Source of the DNA: Paulownia fortunei
Taxonomy: Eukaryota > Streptophyta > Magnoliopsida > Lamiales > Paulowniaceae
NCBI GenBank assembly: GCA_019321725.1
Contig: CM033110.1
Coordinates: 1,768,729 to 1,832,728 of the forward strand
Length of the DNA stretch: 64,000 nt
Direction: 5' to 3'
Shown here: one piece after another, positions 50,220 through 62,400 of the stretch
How the letters are laid out: every line of letters begins with the position of its first letter
Numbering within the stretch: the stretch's first letter is position 1
Made by a program: the position numbers and the translations under genes
The notes under the pieces: model-generated
The model's input: only the letters and a program-made list of their open reading frames with translations
Told to the model about the DNA's origin: nothing
Database searches by the model: none

Positions 50220-51850
50220 GTTTTGAAAAGCCTTGTTTAGAATATCATAATGGTGTCGTGTCGTCCACACCAAAAACTTTAATGGTTGAGTGTCCCCTTG
50301 TGTCATGGGTCGCCTCTTGTTCAAGATTAGTGATCATAACTCGTGGAGGAGATGTGGGCGGCAAGGAGTGTCGGTACATACGAGTGGACACTGTTGGCCC
50401 ACGAGCATAGACTCTTGCAAGGTGGGCACTGCAACACTATTCACATGGGATGTTCTTTGAGTTATGAGGCTACTCTCTAGCAAGTATAAAGTCGTTCCAT
50501 GTCCGTTTAGACATTGAAAAAAATAGACGACAATGAACTATTATCCTATACGCGAGTAAGAATTGAGGAGATGAGAAAAGGACTTTAACAATGGAGTTTC
50601 AAAAACCCATTTTACTGAAGAGTTTCCTGGAGTATTGATAACTTCTCCACTAATTATCACAGCTAAAAGGTTCCGTTTGAGTAGCGAACGACAAATATGT
50701 TTAGAGAGTGGCAGTGCATTGGCATAGTTGTAATTTCATAATATTACGAGGGTAATTCCTCGTTCATGGAAAATTTAATGAGGCTGAAAGTTTGTGGAGT
50801 TGTAGAAGAAGTCATGATCTACGCTACGGTTTAAGTGGCGAGTTATTTTGAGTTCAAACGAAGAAGATACTACGATTGTGCTTTTTATACCATTTCAATA
50901 TCTAGTAGTGGCACAATTTTTTTTTTTTGTTAAGCCTATTAAAAGGGGGACTTGCTTTGGTGAGCATCGGGCAGCCTCGCCGTGCCACAAGTAACCAAGC
51001 GAGCAAAGCCTTGGGGATGATGAGAGCCTCCAAGGGCTTGCTCTAGGCAACTCACAAGAGTATTTAGAGTCCTCGTCGGATCGGGAACCAAACATGTGGC
51101 GTGGGGTAGAGAGGGCCCACGTTGGGTCTATAAAGGGCCAAGAAGTTATGCATGGAAACTATTATATCCAATGGGCTGCGAGAAATATTAGGAACACCTT
51201 TAGGCTGAAAGAGTGATCGCGGCAAACACTCTAATGCCATGTGAACTAACTTGTATGCATATGCTATGGGCTCTAGTCTTGCTGCCTTAAGACATGTGGT
51301 CATGGGGTGACACCGTATTGTGGGCATGTTGTGGCAAGTTGCGGGTAAACGAGAAGCCACGTCCTATGTATTATGTGGGACTAATAAGATAGGATGACAT
51401 TTCACATAAACTAAGGACTTACGAGTAGCCCTACTAGGTCGAGGCATGAATTAAGGTCACCATGACCAGCCATGAGCTCAGGATGCTTCGAAGGAGTGAC
51501 GAGCACGAGGATCACATTATTGGGCAGGCAAACCCCATTGCTAAGATGGACCAAGAATGCTCACTTGCCATCCAAGATGCACTGTCGTAGCCCACACTAA
51601 AGCTTGGGATAGCTTTGTGGGTTGAGGCGAGCAATAGGTCATCATATGGACTCGAGATAGATGAAGGTTAGGTGCAACCTGAGTGGCCAAAAGGGGCAAA
51701 AGAGTTCCACTATGAGTAATAAGGGAGTCGACCCGTGACACCTTGGTATTTTTGATAATTGAAAAAAGATAGGATGGGGTGAGGTGGGGAGAAAGGGGTG
51801 GGGCGGGAAGGTTGTTGGCCAACCCCTATACTTTTACTTATGGGCAAATA
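50220..51850. other. GC-richer anonymous block, probable retrotransposon remnant
   Basis: About 1.6 kb with near-balanced composition in a 70%-AT neighbourhood. Minus-strand ORFs (66, 98 and 93 codons) tile 50895-51822 in changing frames but match no family I know. No LTR, primer-binding site or polypurine tract could be identified. Confidence 0.3.
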
Positions 51851-52900
51851 TTCTATTTTTATTTCAAGGTTGAGGTCTTGAAAACTAGTTCATTTATATT
51901 GTATTGTATTTGGTTTGTTGATGACTATTGAATTATAGAGAAGTAATATTTTTCACCCTCACTTATTTTAATCCAATAATGATGAATATGATTGATCATG
52001 AAATTTGAAAATTATCTAAACCGCCACACCATATCATGCTAAACTATTTTTGTAGAATTGCTGAATAAATCACAATTTATAAATTCAATCAAAAAACCAC
52101 ACCACATTTTGTAGTTTGGTGTCAGTTTGGGGACGTACCACTATAAAAGTTTAGTTACAATAGTTAATTTTTTATTGTGCTGATTAATTAATTTTAATTT
52201 AATAATTAACTCTTAATGTGCTCGTCAACTTTTCTCTCGCAAAATTCTCTTACTTTTCATTCAGCTCAAGTCTAAAGCATGGATCATGTAAGTTTAATTT
52301 AAATATTAAAAAATTTAACATCTTTTTTTTTCCTTTTAGAAGCGTTAATATATACATAGTTTTTCATCATTTTGTTTTGTTTATTTTTCAACCTTTTTTG
52401 CTCTTCATTTTCCACTTCTCCTATTTTTCCTTCTAGTTTCATGGTATATGAATGAGACAATTTCTCTTCTCAGGATTAGAATATTAAGAAAATCAATCAA
52501 CAAAAGATAATGATACGATGATTCATTTAAAGTAGACTTTGTCATCGTGCATTTTATAAAACAAACAAAATATGATACATGTAAGTCTTTACTGTCAAAC
52601 TCTTCACTTCGTTAAAAAAAACAAAGAACATATTATATTCCCTTAAATCATTTTTTATAGTGTAAAACTTTAAAACTATTTTTATTATGAAGTAATCCAC
52701 ATGTAATAAATTTTTTTCGTTTCTCTAAATTCTAGAGCAAACCAACTTAAAAATTGCAAAACTACCCAAAACTTCACCTTTGTTTAAATTTATAAAATGA
52801 TATTTTCAATTTGCTTTTTGGCAAAACTGCACAATGTAATTTGGTTTAAACTTAGTAAAATAAAAATCAGAACATCACCGTAATCACTCCTAGTGATGAC
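51851..52900. repeat. Possible decayed relative of the 32752-type hAT element (right end only)
   Basis: The reverse complement of 52862-52897 reads TAGGAGTGATTACGGTGATG, close to the 33387 end (TTGGGGTGATTATGGTGTGA). Internal words CCGCCACACCATATC and AACCACACCACATTTTG suit the family. The left terminus was not found. Confidence 0.4.
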
Positions 52901-54205
52901 TCAACCGCCAATATGTTGCACTAGATCCATCCAACAACTTCACTTGAAAACTTCTATTTATGCATTTACCCCAGATTTTATTAGGTTAAATCTTGAAGCT
53001 TCAAAAGTATAAATCTTCAAAAATGTTCTCTGCTTTTTCTTGTTCTTCATTTTTTTTTTCAGTTTTTCTGATCGACGGAATTTTGTTGGGTTGGTTTTAT
53101 ACCTACGATTCAAGTATTGTCAACTTAATATTTTGTTTGTTTTAATGCGAGTTCAGTTGCATTTGGTGTGTTTTTGTTTATATTTTGTAGGAGTTGGAAA
53201 AAAAGGAGACAAGTTATGGAGATCCAAGGAAACAAACAAAGAATGGAAAATATAGCCAAAGTTGTTTTGGTGTAGCGGCGCACGCATCCTTGAGCCGCGT
53301 GCGCCGACTGCTAAACAAAGAGGAATTCCAATTATCTGAGAGCCGCGACACCAATGAAGAAATTTTTTCAGAATTTCAAACTTAAGTCTTTTAACGGTTG
53401 TTTTGGGAGGAGAATATAAATAGAAGATTTGGAACTCATTCAAAACAGTTTCTAAGGAATGATGTAACCAACGTTGAATCTTATGTTTTGAATTTAGATT
53501 ATGCTATTTCAAGTTCTTCATTTTATTTGTATTATCTTATTTTGATTGAGTTCATAATTAAATGGTTATTAGTATTGAATGCTTGATGTATGAAATTCAT
53601 CATTCGAGAAGGAAATTTTATACATGACCATACTGTCACACAACCTTGGAATTTATATAGTCGGGAGACTTATGAAACCTTTGAAAATTTGTAAAAGAAT
53701 CCATTAAGTTTTGATAGAAATTTTTAGTTTTGGATTTTTATAGGAATATTTAAATCCAAATTAAAATTCAAAATCACTGATACTCGAAGAGGGAGTTGAT
53801 TACTTTGAGGATTCTTAACTTATAAATTATTAGATTGTAATTAATAAATTAGATTGATGAATATATGTAAAAAATAGATCAATTATACCTCTAGAACTAA
53901 TTGCTTATTAAGTGTTTGGTAAATTGCTTAAGTGAACCTTCCTGAACCTTTATAGGATTCTTCAGTTTTATTAATTGCAACTCTTGTTTAGATTATCCGA
54001 ATAAAGTTAGTGTTGTTTTTGTTTTTATTGGGAGATTTGAACTCTTTTTTTCCAATTGTTATTTTTTTCTTTTTTTTGTTAGTTCTTGTTGGTTGGATGA
54101 AACTTGTTGGCTTGTTCAAGGTTAGGTTGGATTTTTTTTGTTGGATGATGACATATTTATAGTTTTGTGGATATTTTGAGATTTTTGCAAATTCATGGCT
54201 TTTTC
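52901..54205. other. Spacer with transposon-like features
   Basis: No supported gene. A GC-rich hairpin (53276-53306) lies in an otherwise AT-rich sequence that looks like a retroelement remnant, but no ORF or terminus identifies it. Confidence 0.3.
53276..53306. repeat. GC-rich perfect hairpin, 10-bp arms
   Basis: CGGCGCACGC (53276-53285) and GCGTGCGCCG (53297-53306) are perfect reverse complements around an 11-nt loop. Confidence 0.8.
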
Positions 54206-54318
54206 AGAATTATTGGATTTGCATGGATATTTGGATTTTTGGAAATTTATGAATTTTGAATTTCCGCAAATTTATGTTTTTTTTAAGAATTATTGGATTT
54301 GCATGGATATTTGGATTT
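54206..54318. repeat. Direct repeat, period 80 bp
   Basis: AGAATTATTGGATTTGCATGG continuing ATATTTGGATTT occurs at 54206 and 54286. The DNA between is built of ATTTATG/GATTTT words. A 63-codon ORF over it only reflects the repeat. Confidence 0.8.
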
Positions 54319-56869
54319 TATTGATTTTTATGGATATTTATGATTTTGGAATTTCTGTAATTTTTAATGATGACTTATTTACTTAATTTGAAATATTTAA
54401 AAAGAAAAATATAATACATATTTCTATATAATATTTAGAAGATAAAGACACAATATAAAATACTTCATGGCTAACAATATTACTTAGGAAACAAATTTAA
54501 AATAGATAACACAATATATAATTTCTTTGAATTTTTGCAAATGAAGAAAATACTTTTATAGCTAAAAAATTACTCATTGAAATAAACTAAAACACATAAT
54601 ATATATTACAGAGAAAATAAAAGGAAAACGAGGAAGAAGAAATTCACATAAAAAAGAAAAGAAAAATTCAAAAATAAGGGAGAAAAATATAAATAAAAAG
54701 GAGCAAAACATTTTATAATAAAAATAACATACTCAAATGAATGAATAAATAGTAGAGATAATATGTAGTTTTTTCTATTTTTGACAAATAGCAAAATATT
54801 CTATAATCATAAATATTAGAATTAGATTTAAAAACAGTCAAATATGACTAGTTATCATTTAATTAAATTAAAAATGCTTTTTTTTTACAAGTGGGAGAAA
54901 AGCTTTTATAGATAAAAATATTATTTATTGAAATAATTCAAAATGAACTCAATATATCATCTAGCAGGTTTTTTTTTATATATATATTTACAAGAAGGGT
55001 TTTTTTGGTTATTTTTTGAACACATAGGGTGTTTTTTTTATTGCATTTTTGCTGAAATTCATGGGGGTTTTATGTGTTTCACCCTAAATTTGAGGCATGT
55101 TTAGAATTTTTGATATCAGTATATTAAATTTTATTTTTGTCGTTGTCCACAATTTCAAGTTTATACAATAAAAGCATAAATGTTTAAGTTATAAATTCAA
55201 AATCAAACTTAAAGAATAATTTAAAAAATTAACAAAAATTTTAATACCACATACTTAGAAAGTAAAATTAGAATAGTCAAAGGAAAATTAAAAAACCAAC
55301 TTAAAAGAAACATAAACATAAAGGTAATCAACGAGAAATTTAAAACTATACTCAGGATAAATTAAAATAATATAAGCAAAACTCAAAACCAAAGTTAACA
55401 AAATAAATTTAGTAAGATAAAAGAAATTAATATAAATATAATTAGAATAATTAAAAATTAAAACCAAACTTAAGAAAATAAATGTAGAATATCCAAGTAA
55501 AACTAAAAAAAAAAAAAAAGAGAGAGAGAGAGAAATTTACCAAAATCAAGAAAATGAACTTAGTATTGTAAAAACATTCAAATGAATCCTTGGACAATAA
55601 ATTTAGAATGATAACAAAATATTGTAAAAAAATTAGGAAAATAAACTAACAATATTCACATTATCGTTATTCTGAAATTTATATTTTTTTACAAATATAT
55701 CTAACGGTTTTATTTTATCTGCATTGTACTTGAAAAATTATGATTGTTTTTGCAGATAAAAAAGAAATAGATAGAGCAATTAAAGTATGAATGTATCAAT
55801 ATAAAGAAATATTAGTTGAATATCAATATCCTAATTTTTTTTAAATTGTCGTATGCGCTCATATTGTATATGTATACTAATAGTTTAAGTTTGAAGATTT
55901 GATTCTGAGAAGCTTCAGGATTCATTGATTTTATCAATTGAAGGATCACACACAAGATTATTGTATAGTTTTATTTAATTTATTTTTTATTTTTAATAAT
56001 AATTGATGTCATATCTTAGTAGTTTATTTTTTTTTCTTTAAATTCAAACCCTAAAATATGAAGAAAAAAAAGGGGGGCAGAACATGATTTGAACTCTTGA
56101 CATTATTTATAAGAATTGATGCCACCACTTCCAGTATTGTTGATTATATTATTATAATTTAGTTATTTATATCTATAATTTTATATAAACTTATTTATAA
56201 CAAAATGAAATTTGAGGTAATAGTCTTTAAATTTTTGATGTTGCATTATAAACTTTCTTAATAGAAAAACAAATGGTGAAGTCAACTTAAGAATTAAAAA
56301 CCAAACATAGAAAGACAAATCTAAAATAGTCAAAGAAAAGTTAAAAAAAAATGTTACAAAAGTAACGTCAGAAGAATGCAATTAATACCAAAATCAGGAA
56401 ATGTATTTAAAATAATTAAGCAAAATTAAAAAAACTAAACTCAAGAATAAAAATTAATATAGTAAAGAAAAATTCAAAATCAAACTTAAAAAATTAAAAT
56501 ATCTAAGAAAAATTGAAAATCAAATATCGAAAATAAATATACAAAGTAAATGGAAAATTAAGAAGCCAATCTAGGAAAAAAAAATAACAATAAAATTTAA
56601 AACAAAGCATATGGGAATAAATCTTCAATAACTAAATAAAAATTCATAACCAAACCCAAAAAATAACTCACTATAACAAAAAAAAAAAAACAAAGTTAGA
56701 AAAATAAGTTTATAGAAACCAAAGAAAGAGTCCAAACTAGGATTAAGTTTACAAGATTCTGACTTTTAAAGCTTCAAGATTATTTAATTTTATCAATTGA
56801 ATAGGGAAATAGAACAAAAAACAAAATTTGATAGGGAAATAGAAGGCTGCCAAACGATGAGGATCCCTC
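54319..56869. other. AT-rich spacer
   Basis: No supported gene. An A13(GA)8 tract lies at 55507-55534. Long A/T-rich stretches resemble decayed repeats. Confidence 0.4.
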
Positions 56870-56880
56870 ATCCCACATCG
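56870..56880 (+). promoter_or_regulatory. Upstream sequence element (USE) of the U1 gene
   Basis: ATCCCACATCG is a perfect match to the plant snRNA consensus RTCCCACATCG. It ends 64 nt before the predicted U1 5' end, the usual place. A weak TATA-like GATATGA lies at about 56914. Confidence 0.85.
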
Positions 56881-56944
56881 AAGGAGAATATTGTTAACTA
56901 GGCGCGAGCAGGGGATATGAGGAGAAGGAAGTGGTCTTTGTTCC

Positions 56945-57104
56945 ATACTTACCTGGACGGGGTCAATGGGTGATCAAGAAGGCTCATGGCCTAGGTTGGC
57001 GACCTTCATTGCACTTTGGAGGGGTGCCCGCCTAAGGTCGGCCCAAGTGGTCGAGCCTGCGTCATAATTTGTGGTAGAGGGGGCCTGTGTTCGCGCGGCC
57101 CCTG
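56945..57104 (+). ncRNA. U1 spliceosomal snRNA, intact-looking
   Basis: About 160 nt. The 5' end ATACTTACCTGG is the conserved U1 start; ACTTACCT pairs with 5' splice sites. It continues with GATCAAGAAGG (stem-loop I), CATTGCACTTTGGAGG and a TAAGGTCGGCCCAAGTGG region. The Sm site is ATAATTTGTGG, followed by a 3' stem-loop GGGGGCCTG-TGTTCGCG-CGGCCCC ending CTG. A plant 3'-processing-like signal (CAAATATAGTTTTAA) follows directly. All key parts are present and the USE is perfect, so it is probably functional. Plants carry many U1 copies, so this is one gene of a family. Its product binds U1-70K, U1A and U1C in the U1 snRNP. The 66-codon minus-strand ORF here is a shadow. Confidence 0.92.
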
Positions 57105-57480
57105 CCCAAATATAGTTTTAATTTTGATTAACTGTTGCTTCTTTTTTTGGTTCATTTAGAATATTTAGATTTTGTGAACTATTATTGCGTTGAGAATCCA
57201 GGTAACAGATTGTGTTGTGGCAAAAAAGAATATATATGAAATGTCCTATAGCAAATCAGTTTGAACTTTAAATGGGTGATGGAATTGAGTGGAAAGACCA
57301 AGTTTTTTTTCAGTAATTTTTTAAATGTATCTGCATCAGTTTGATTCTGATCTGTTTTCCAGTGTTTCTTCACAGAGTCTGCAAGAGTTATAAAAAATGG
57401 AAGTCCTATTAGAAGTAGTCTGTCTAGCAGTAGCACAATTCAAAGTGCAAAATAAGTGTGACATGTTAGGTTGGCCATAT

Positions 57481-57490
57481 TCCCACATCG
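57481..57490 (+). promoter_or_regulatory. Upstream sequence element of the U5 gene
   Basis: TCCCACATCG matches the plant consensus; the preceding purine position is T. A TATA-like TTTAAAAT at 57537-57544 follows. The spacing suits RNA polymerase II snRNA promoters. Confidence 0.8.
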
Positions 57491-57561
57491 GAAAAGAATA
57501 CAACTCGACTGGAGAGACTTCTGATACAAGATGACCTTTAAAATTGTTATTCCAATTATGC

Positions 57562-57686
57562 AGCTGCGCGGTGAACACAGAGCGAACTATTCTTTCGCCT
57601 TTTACTAAAGAATACCGTGTGCTCGCCGCAATACAAGCAGCATACGCCACTTTTTGGAGGGTGTTTTTCCTTTGGGAAAGGCCCCA
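57562..57686 (+). ncRNA. U5 spliceosomal snRNA, intact-looking
   Basis: About 125 nt. The invariant U5 loop 1 CGCCTTTTACT lies between TATTCTTT and AAAGAATA, which pair as stem I. Further out, GCGGTGAACACAG pairs with the CGTGTGCTCGCCGC strand. The Sm-like site is CACTTTTTGG. The 3' stem-loop is GGGTGTTTTTCC-TTTG-GGAAAGGCCCC. Just downstream, CAACAAATATAGTCTAA matches the plant snRNA 3'-end signal CA(N)3-10AGTNNAA exactly. The 5' end is placed from the promoter spacing and stem I and may be off by a few bases. U5 aligns the exon ends in both splicing steps. It lies 458 bp after U1 on the same strand with its own USE, so it is an independent unit. An antisense 104-codon ORF here is a shadow. 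Confidence 0.9.
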
Positions 57687-57912
57687 ACAAATATAGTCTA
57701 AAATTGTTCTTTGGTCTTTTGAAAATTAATTGAAGTACCTCTTCTAAATCTAAATATTTATGTAGAAAATTTATGCCAAAGTACTTTTCTAGGTATGAGA
57801 AATCACTTATTATTGAAAGCTAAAATAAATGTAAGATGAACACTTGCTATAAATAATTAAGCAATAGAATTATATACCAATTCCATTGATGTGGGCACCA
57901 TCTCATCTTGAT

Positions 57913-58100
57913 TTGCTACAATGCTTGCCAGTGATTATATTAGCCTCATCAGCTAGTATCTATCTATCTAGACATTCTCGAAATCTTCTGTCCGTGGAAA
58001 GAGTATTTCTCAAATGATTGTGATGAGAATGCATCACTGAATATGAATTTTCCAGTCTTGACTACAGCATTAAGCTCTATTAATCGCATCCATTGTGTTT
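57913..58100 (-). pseudogene. LIL3-like last-exon remnant, heavily decayed
   Basis: On the minus strand the order of words parallels the better copy at 58943-59212: ATGGATGCGATT, GTCAAGACTGGAAAATTC, ATCACAATCATTTGAG, CTCTTTCCACGG and GATGAGGCTAAT. It has many in-frame stops and shifts, so it has no coding capacity. Identity is by homology to the neighbouring copy rather than by translation. LIL3 is a chlorophyll-binding-like membrane protein that anchors geranylgeranyl reductase. Confidence 0.55.
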
Positions 58101-58288
58101 TCGGGCGTTGAAAATTAGTCCAACAAGTCAATATATACAAATTAAATCTTGAATGAGGACCCATATTTCGAGTGTCTCATTTATTTATTTTCAAGATATG
58201 ATTTCAGAATCTAGATCCCACATTGAAGAATAATATTGTTAACGAGGGCGAGCAGTGCATATGACGAGAAGGAAGTAGCCTTTGCACC

Positions 58289-58434
58289 TTACTTACCTGA
58301 ATGGGGTCAATGGGTGATCAAGAAGGCCCATTTGCCTAGGTTGGCGACCTCCATTGCACTTTGGAGGGGCGCCCGCCTAAGGTCGGCCTAAGTGGTCAAG
58401 CCTACATCATAATTCATCATAATTTGTGATAGTT
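58289..58434 (+). pseudogene. U1 snRNA pseudogene, 3' end lost
   Basis: It starts TTACTTACCTGAATGGGG and follows the intact U1 gene closely through GATCAAGAAGG, TAGGTTGGCGACC and CGCCCGCCTAAGGTCGGCC. Defects: the first base changed (A to T), GG to GA after ACCT, the Sm region duplicated by 10 bp (CATCATAATT twice) and its GG changed to GA. The 3' stem-loop is replaced by unrelated sequence. The upstream element is damaged (ATCCCACATTG at about 58206). The promoter spacer also matches the intact gene, so this is a DNA-level duplicate, not a retro-copy. Confidence 0.85.
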
Positions 58435-58942
58435 GCTCAATTCAAGTTCAATTTGTTTAGAGTAGCCCAAGTCTTATGGTTTGTTACGGATTTTATTGGT
58501 GCATAACATTCTTAACACGGAATTGTCATATATGCGTAATTTATGTAGAACATGAACTACATGTTGTTTTGTCATATACCAAAATTTTAGTTTGCTCTTG
58601 TGGGTATCAATCAATGTAGCTATATCTAATTACTATTAGTAGCTAAACCTGATGTAATATATATCGGGTGTCTACCATCCACATATCTGGTGTATTGTTT
58701 ATGGAGTGTAGCATCCCAAATACTGATATAGAGATACGAACTGCCTTAATTTTACAACCATCACAAAAATGACTAATTGCACGAATTTGTCAGTGCTTAT
58801 TAGTGGTTTTAACCATTATATGTATACAGTTGCACATGATGAGCTATTTTAGCAAACATGATCAAATAGCTCTACTGTTCCCTCTCTGAATTGTCTGTAG
58901 ATGTACATGAGCATGTGTAAACGATTCAAGTCGAGTGATCAA
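58435..58942. other. Spacer between U1 and LIL3 pseudogenes
   Basis: No U5 loop or other gene was found here, unlike the corresponding interval of the left unit. Confidence 0.4.
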
Positions 58943-59212
58943 TTAATTCTTCTCACTAGTTTGCTCTTTCAGAGCATTGCTAGCATCTGGATTTTGCCAC
59001 GATGCTTGCCATTGCTTTTCATAAAATGTTGCCTCATCTGCCAGCTTTTGTATATTCTAAAGATCTTCTTTCCTTCGAAAGAGGAATACTTCGATAATTG
59101 TAGAGAATAAGGCACACTTGCAAATGAAATTCCCTGTCTGGCCGACGACATTAAGCCCCGCCAAAGCATCCACAATATAGGCCAAGAAAAATCCCACCAT
59201 TGCAGCTCAGAC
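58943..59212 (-). pseudogene. LIL3 (light-harvesting-like protein 3) last exon with two in-frame stops
   Basis: The minus-strand frame runs from an acceptor AG (59213-59214) to TAA at 58943-58945. Readable blocks are AAMVGFFLAYIVDALAGL, VVGQTGNFICK, FLFRRKEDL, LADEATFYEKQWQASWQ and a C-terminal KEQTSEKN. This is the LIL3 C-terminal transmembrane helix and tail. Two premature stops lie in the frame: TGA just after the acceptor and TAG after KEDL. Each could arise from one base change. No other LIL3 exon was recognised upstream (59213-59436). It may be a truncated duplicate of a gene elsewhere. A few-base sequencing error is a less likely alternative, since two independent stops are present. 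Confidence 0.8.
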
Positions 59213-59436
59213 CTGCGAGATAATGTTCAATGTTGAACTAAAAGCATACTATACAAAATACCAACACCGGAACTATTTCACAGCCAAAGAAACAATGAGT
59301 ACCTTAGACAGTCAGTCAACAAATTGATCAGGATGGAAAAATCAAAGTCATAGGCTAGATAGAAGATTTTCTAACAATACATCTTAATATGCGAATAAAA
59401 ATTCATCATCCAAAGACTGATGGGGAGGCAAGTGTT

Positions 59437-62400
59437 AGAGTAGGATGCCCAATGCCCCAATTGAATTAGTTGTATTATACTATTTTACTTTTGTAAAGAC
59501 AATCTTATTGAGAATCATATTAATAAAAAGACATTTTCTTTATCTTATGTCTTGCATCTTTTATTTCTACACATTAGATAAAATCCTTAAACCAAATTTA
59601 GCTACGGGGCATGGTCGCGCATATATGATGACGATCATGAAACATGCCTCTAAAGTCTTAAATAAGTTTCGAGTCGAGAGTTTTTTGAGATGGGATATCA
59701 AATAGCTCAATAAGACTGGCACATATGATGCATACTCGTGAGACAAGGATGTCAAATTTCATTGGCATTAGCGTAGAGACATAAGTGCATGTATGTGGGT
59801 GAGCGTTAGGGAAACACGTACATCATACATGGCCCGTAAGAAATTCTTAGTTGGAGGCTTTGTCTGTCGAAACAAAAATTTCTGTGTGCGATAGTACACG
59901 ACTAGTCCTCAGACTTGAGGCACGATGGTAGCCTTGTGTGCATCCTGCAACACTTTGAAATACCTTCTAATTGCTTGACAATCACAATCGCAGGGGTGTA
60001 CGCAACGAAAAATTAAATTTTTTATCAAACATAAATTTAACCCATTTGATTCGAAAGCGATTTTAACGATCGTGCTTATTCAAATGAATATATAAATAAA
60101 TATAAAATCGAATTATACCTTTCGTGCAATCCGGTTGTTGTAGGGAATGAAGCAATCAATTACTTATCCTGGACTATCAGAACTCGCAGGGATCCAAGTG
60201 TCTCCCCTTTATCAGGTCCACAATACAGAAGAACAACACCAATCAAAAGGATTCACTAGTATCCTTTTAATTGTTTACTAATCTAGAATCGGACTAAATT
60301 TTCAAGAACAATAAAGATTGATTATTTAAGTTCTTGAAACAATAATATGAAGAGAATAACAAGAAACTAATTTTCTTTTTCTTTTGTTGAAGAGTAAAAA
60401 TAGAAGACTTTAAACAAAATAATTTTTGCTCAAATTTTTTGAATTGATTATGTAATTTTCATCTCTCATATATATAGAGCTGAAAATTTTAATCCCTTTC
60501 CAACTTTTGAAAAAAATTTCAATTTTGAACTATTTCAAAATCTTATCTTGGAAGGATTCTAAATCTTCCAAGAACTCTTCTATTGTATGTGGACTAATTT
60601 GAAACTATATTAATCATCAAAATTGTCTACATACATTGTTGATATTAATTTGAACTTTTTAAATAATATCAAGATAAATATATATCATATATATACTATA
60701 ATTATATTTTAGTGGCCGATTTTATCCCATAAAAATTGGTCACTATATTTATCTATCTATAAATATGTTAATTAAATAAATCATATTTATTTAATTTATT
60801 CTCTTCATATTTTAATGAGCTTTTTAAGTGATCCACATTAATTTTGAGCTTGAACTCCCAATTTAATCAATCCAATTGATTAATTTAATTTACTCCATTT
60901 GAGCTTCCTAATCAATGTGGGTTTAATTTACTCCATTTGATTAAATAATCCAATTACTTAATTGAATAATTTAATTTAACCATTAAATTAAATAGGATCC
61001 TTAATTAATTAATATCCAACCATTGAATAAAATCTAAAATTAGAAATGTTACTTTCCATAAAAATGTATGACCCTCTTAGGTTCATTGCTAAACTAGTAG
61101 TGGGTTTGCAACATTTGCAACTTATGAATAACAATTAATCCACTTAGAATCAACTCCTTAATTCCAAGAACCTCACTATCCATGAAAACACCTAATAAGT
61201 AATTATGGCAAACTAGTCTTATGTGAAATAGCGAGTAAACCTATTTCAGTTGCGAGTACCATACACGTACGGTCCTTTCGACAGCTAATCTCCTGATTGA
61301 ATCTAAGATATGGATTATAAGTCGAAACTCTAAATGATTCAATAATTGTGATCTCATTTCAAGTTCCAATTAATCACAATTCATCATGCTTTGACCTTAG
61401 TTTTTTAATCACGAACTATGAAAACACAGAAAATTCCCTTGTTTAAAAAGACAAGTATCGAATTTTATGTTGGCCACTGACAAACCTCCATGCACATCAG
61501 TGCAACACCCAACATACCCCATTTGTGATTGTCAAGCAATCAGAAGATATATCAAAGTGCTGCAGGATGCACATAAGGCTTCCATCGTGCCTCAAGTTTG
61601 AGGACTAGTCGTGTACTATTGCAATATAAAAATTCTTATTTCGACGGGTAAAGCCTCTAACTAAGAATTTCTTGCGGGCCATGTTCGGTGTACTTGTTCC
61701 CTAACAAACATCCACATACATGCACTTACGTCTCTACGCTAATGCCAATGGAATGTGACATCCTCGTCTTACGAGCATGCATCATATGTGCGAGTCTTAC
61801 TAAACTATTTGATGTCCCATCTCAAAAAGCTCTCGACTCGAAACTTATTTAAGACCAAAACCTTAGAAGCATGTTCCATGATCGCCATCATATGCGCAAC
61901 TATGCCCTGTAGCTAAATTTGGTTTAAGAATTTTATCTAATATACAGAAATAAAAGATGCAAGACATAAGATAAAAAAATATTTTTTTATTAATATGATT
62001 CTCAATAAGATTATATTTACAAAAGCTTTTAAAAGAGTATAATACACTCAATCTAATTGGGGCGTTGAACATCCTACTCTAATAGTTGGATGTTGCAATG
62101 GTGTGCATAGAGGTTTATCAGTGGCCAACATACAATTCGACACTTGTCTTTTTAAACAAGGGAGGCTCCTGTGTTTTCATAGTTCGTGATTCAAAGACCT
62201 TGGTTAATGCAGGATGAATCGTGATTCATTTAGAATCATTGGAACTTGAAATGAGATCATAATTATTGAATCATTTAGGATTTTTACTTATAATCCACGC
62301 CTTAGATTCAATCGGGAGATTAGCTGTTGAAATGACCGTACGTGTATGGTACTCGCAACTGAAATAAGTTTACTCGCTATTTTACCTAAGACTAGTTTGC

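Noticed and set aside
54195..54386. 63-codon ORF with repeated LLDLHGYLDFW-like segments
   Set aside because: Produced by an 80-bp direct repeat in AT-rich DNA.
56749..56946. 65-codon minus-strand ORF
   Set aside because: It runs antisense through the U1 promoter, with no protein-like motif.
57336..57650. 104-codon minus-strand ORF
   Set aside because: It runs antisense through the U5 snRNA and its promoter; the RNA structure explains the sequence.
59445..59705. ORF in block A' with a related ORF at 61863-62072
   Set aside because: Similarity follows from the DNA duplication; the peptides are low-complexity and match no transposon protein.
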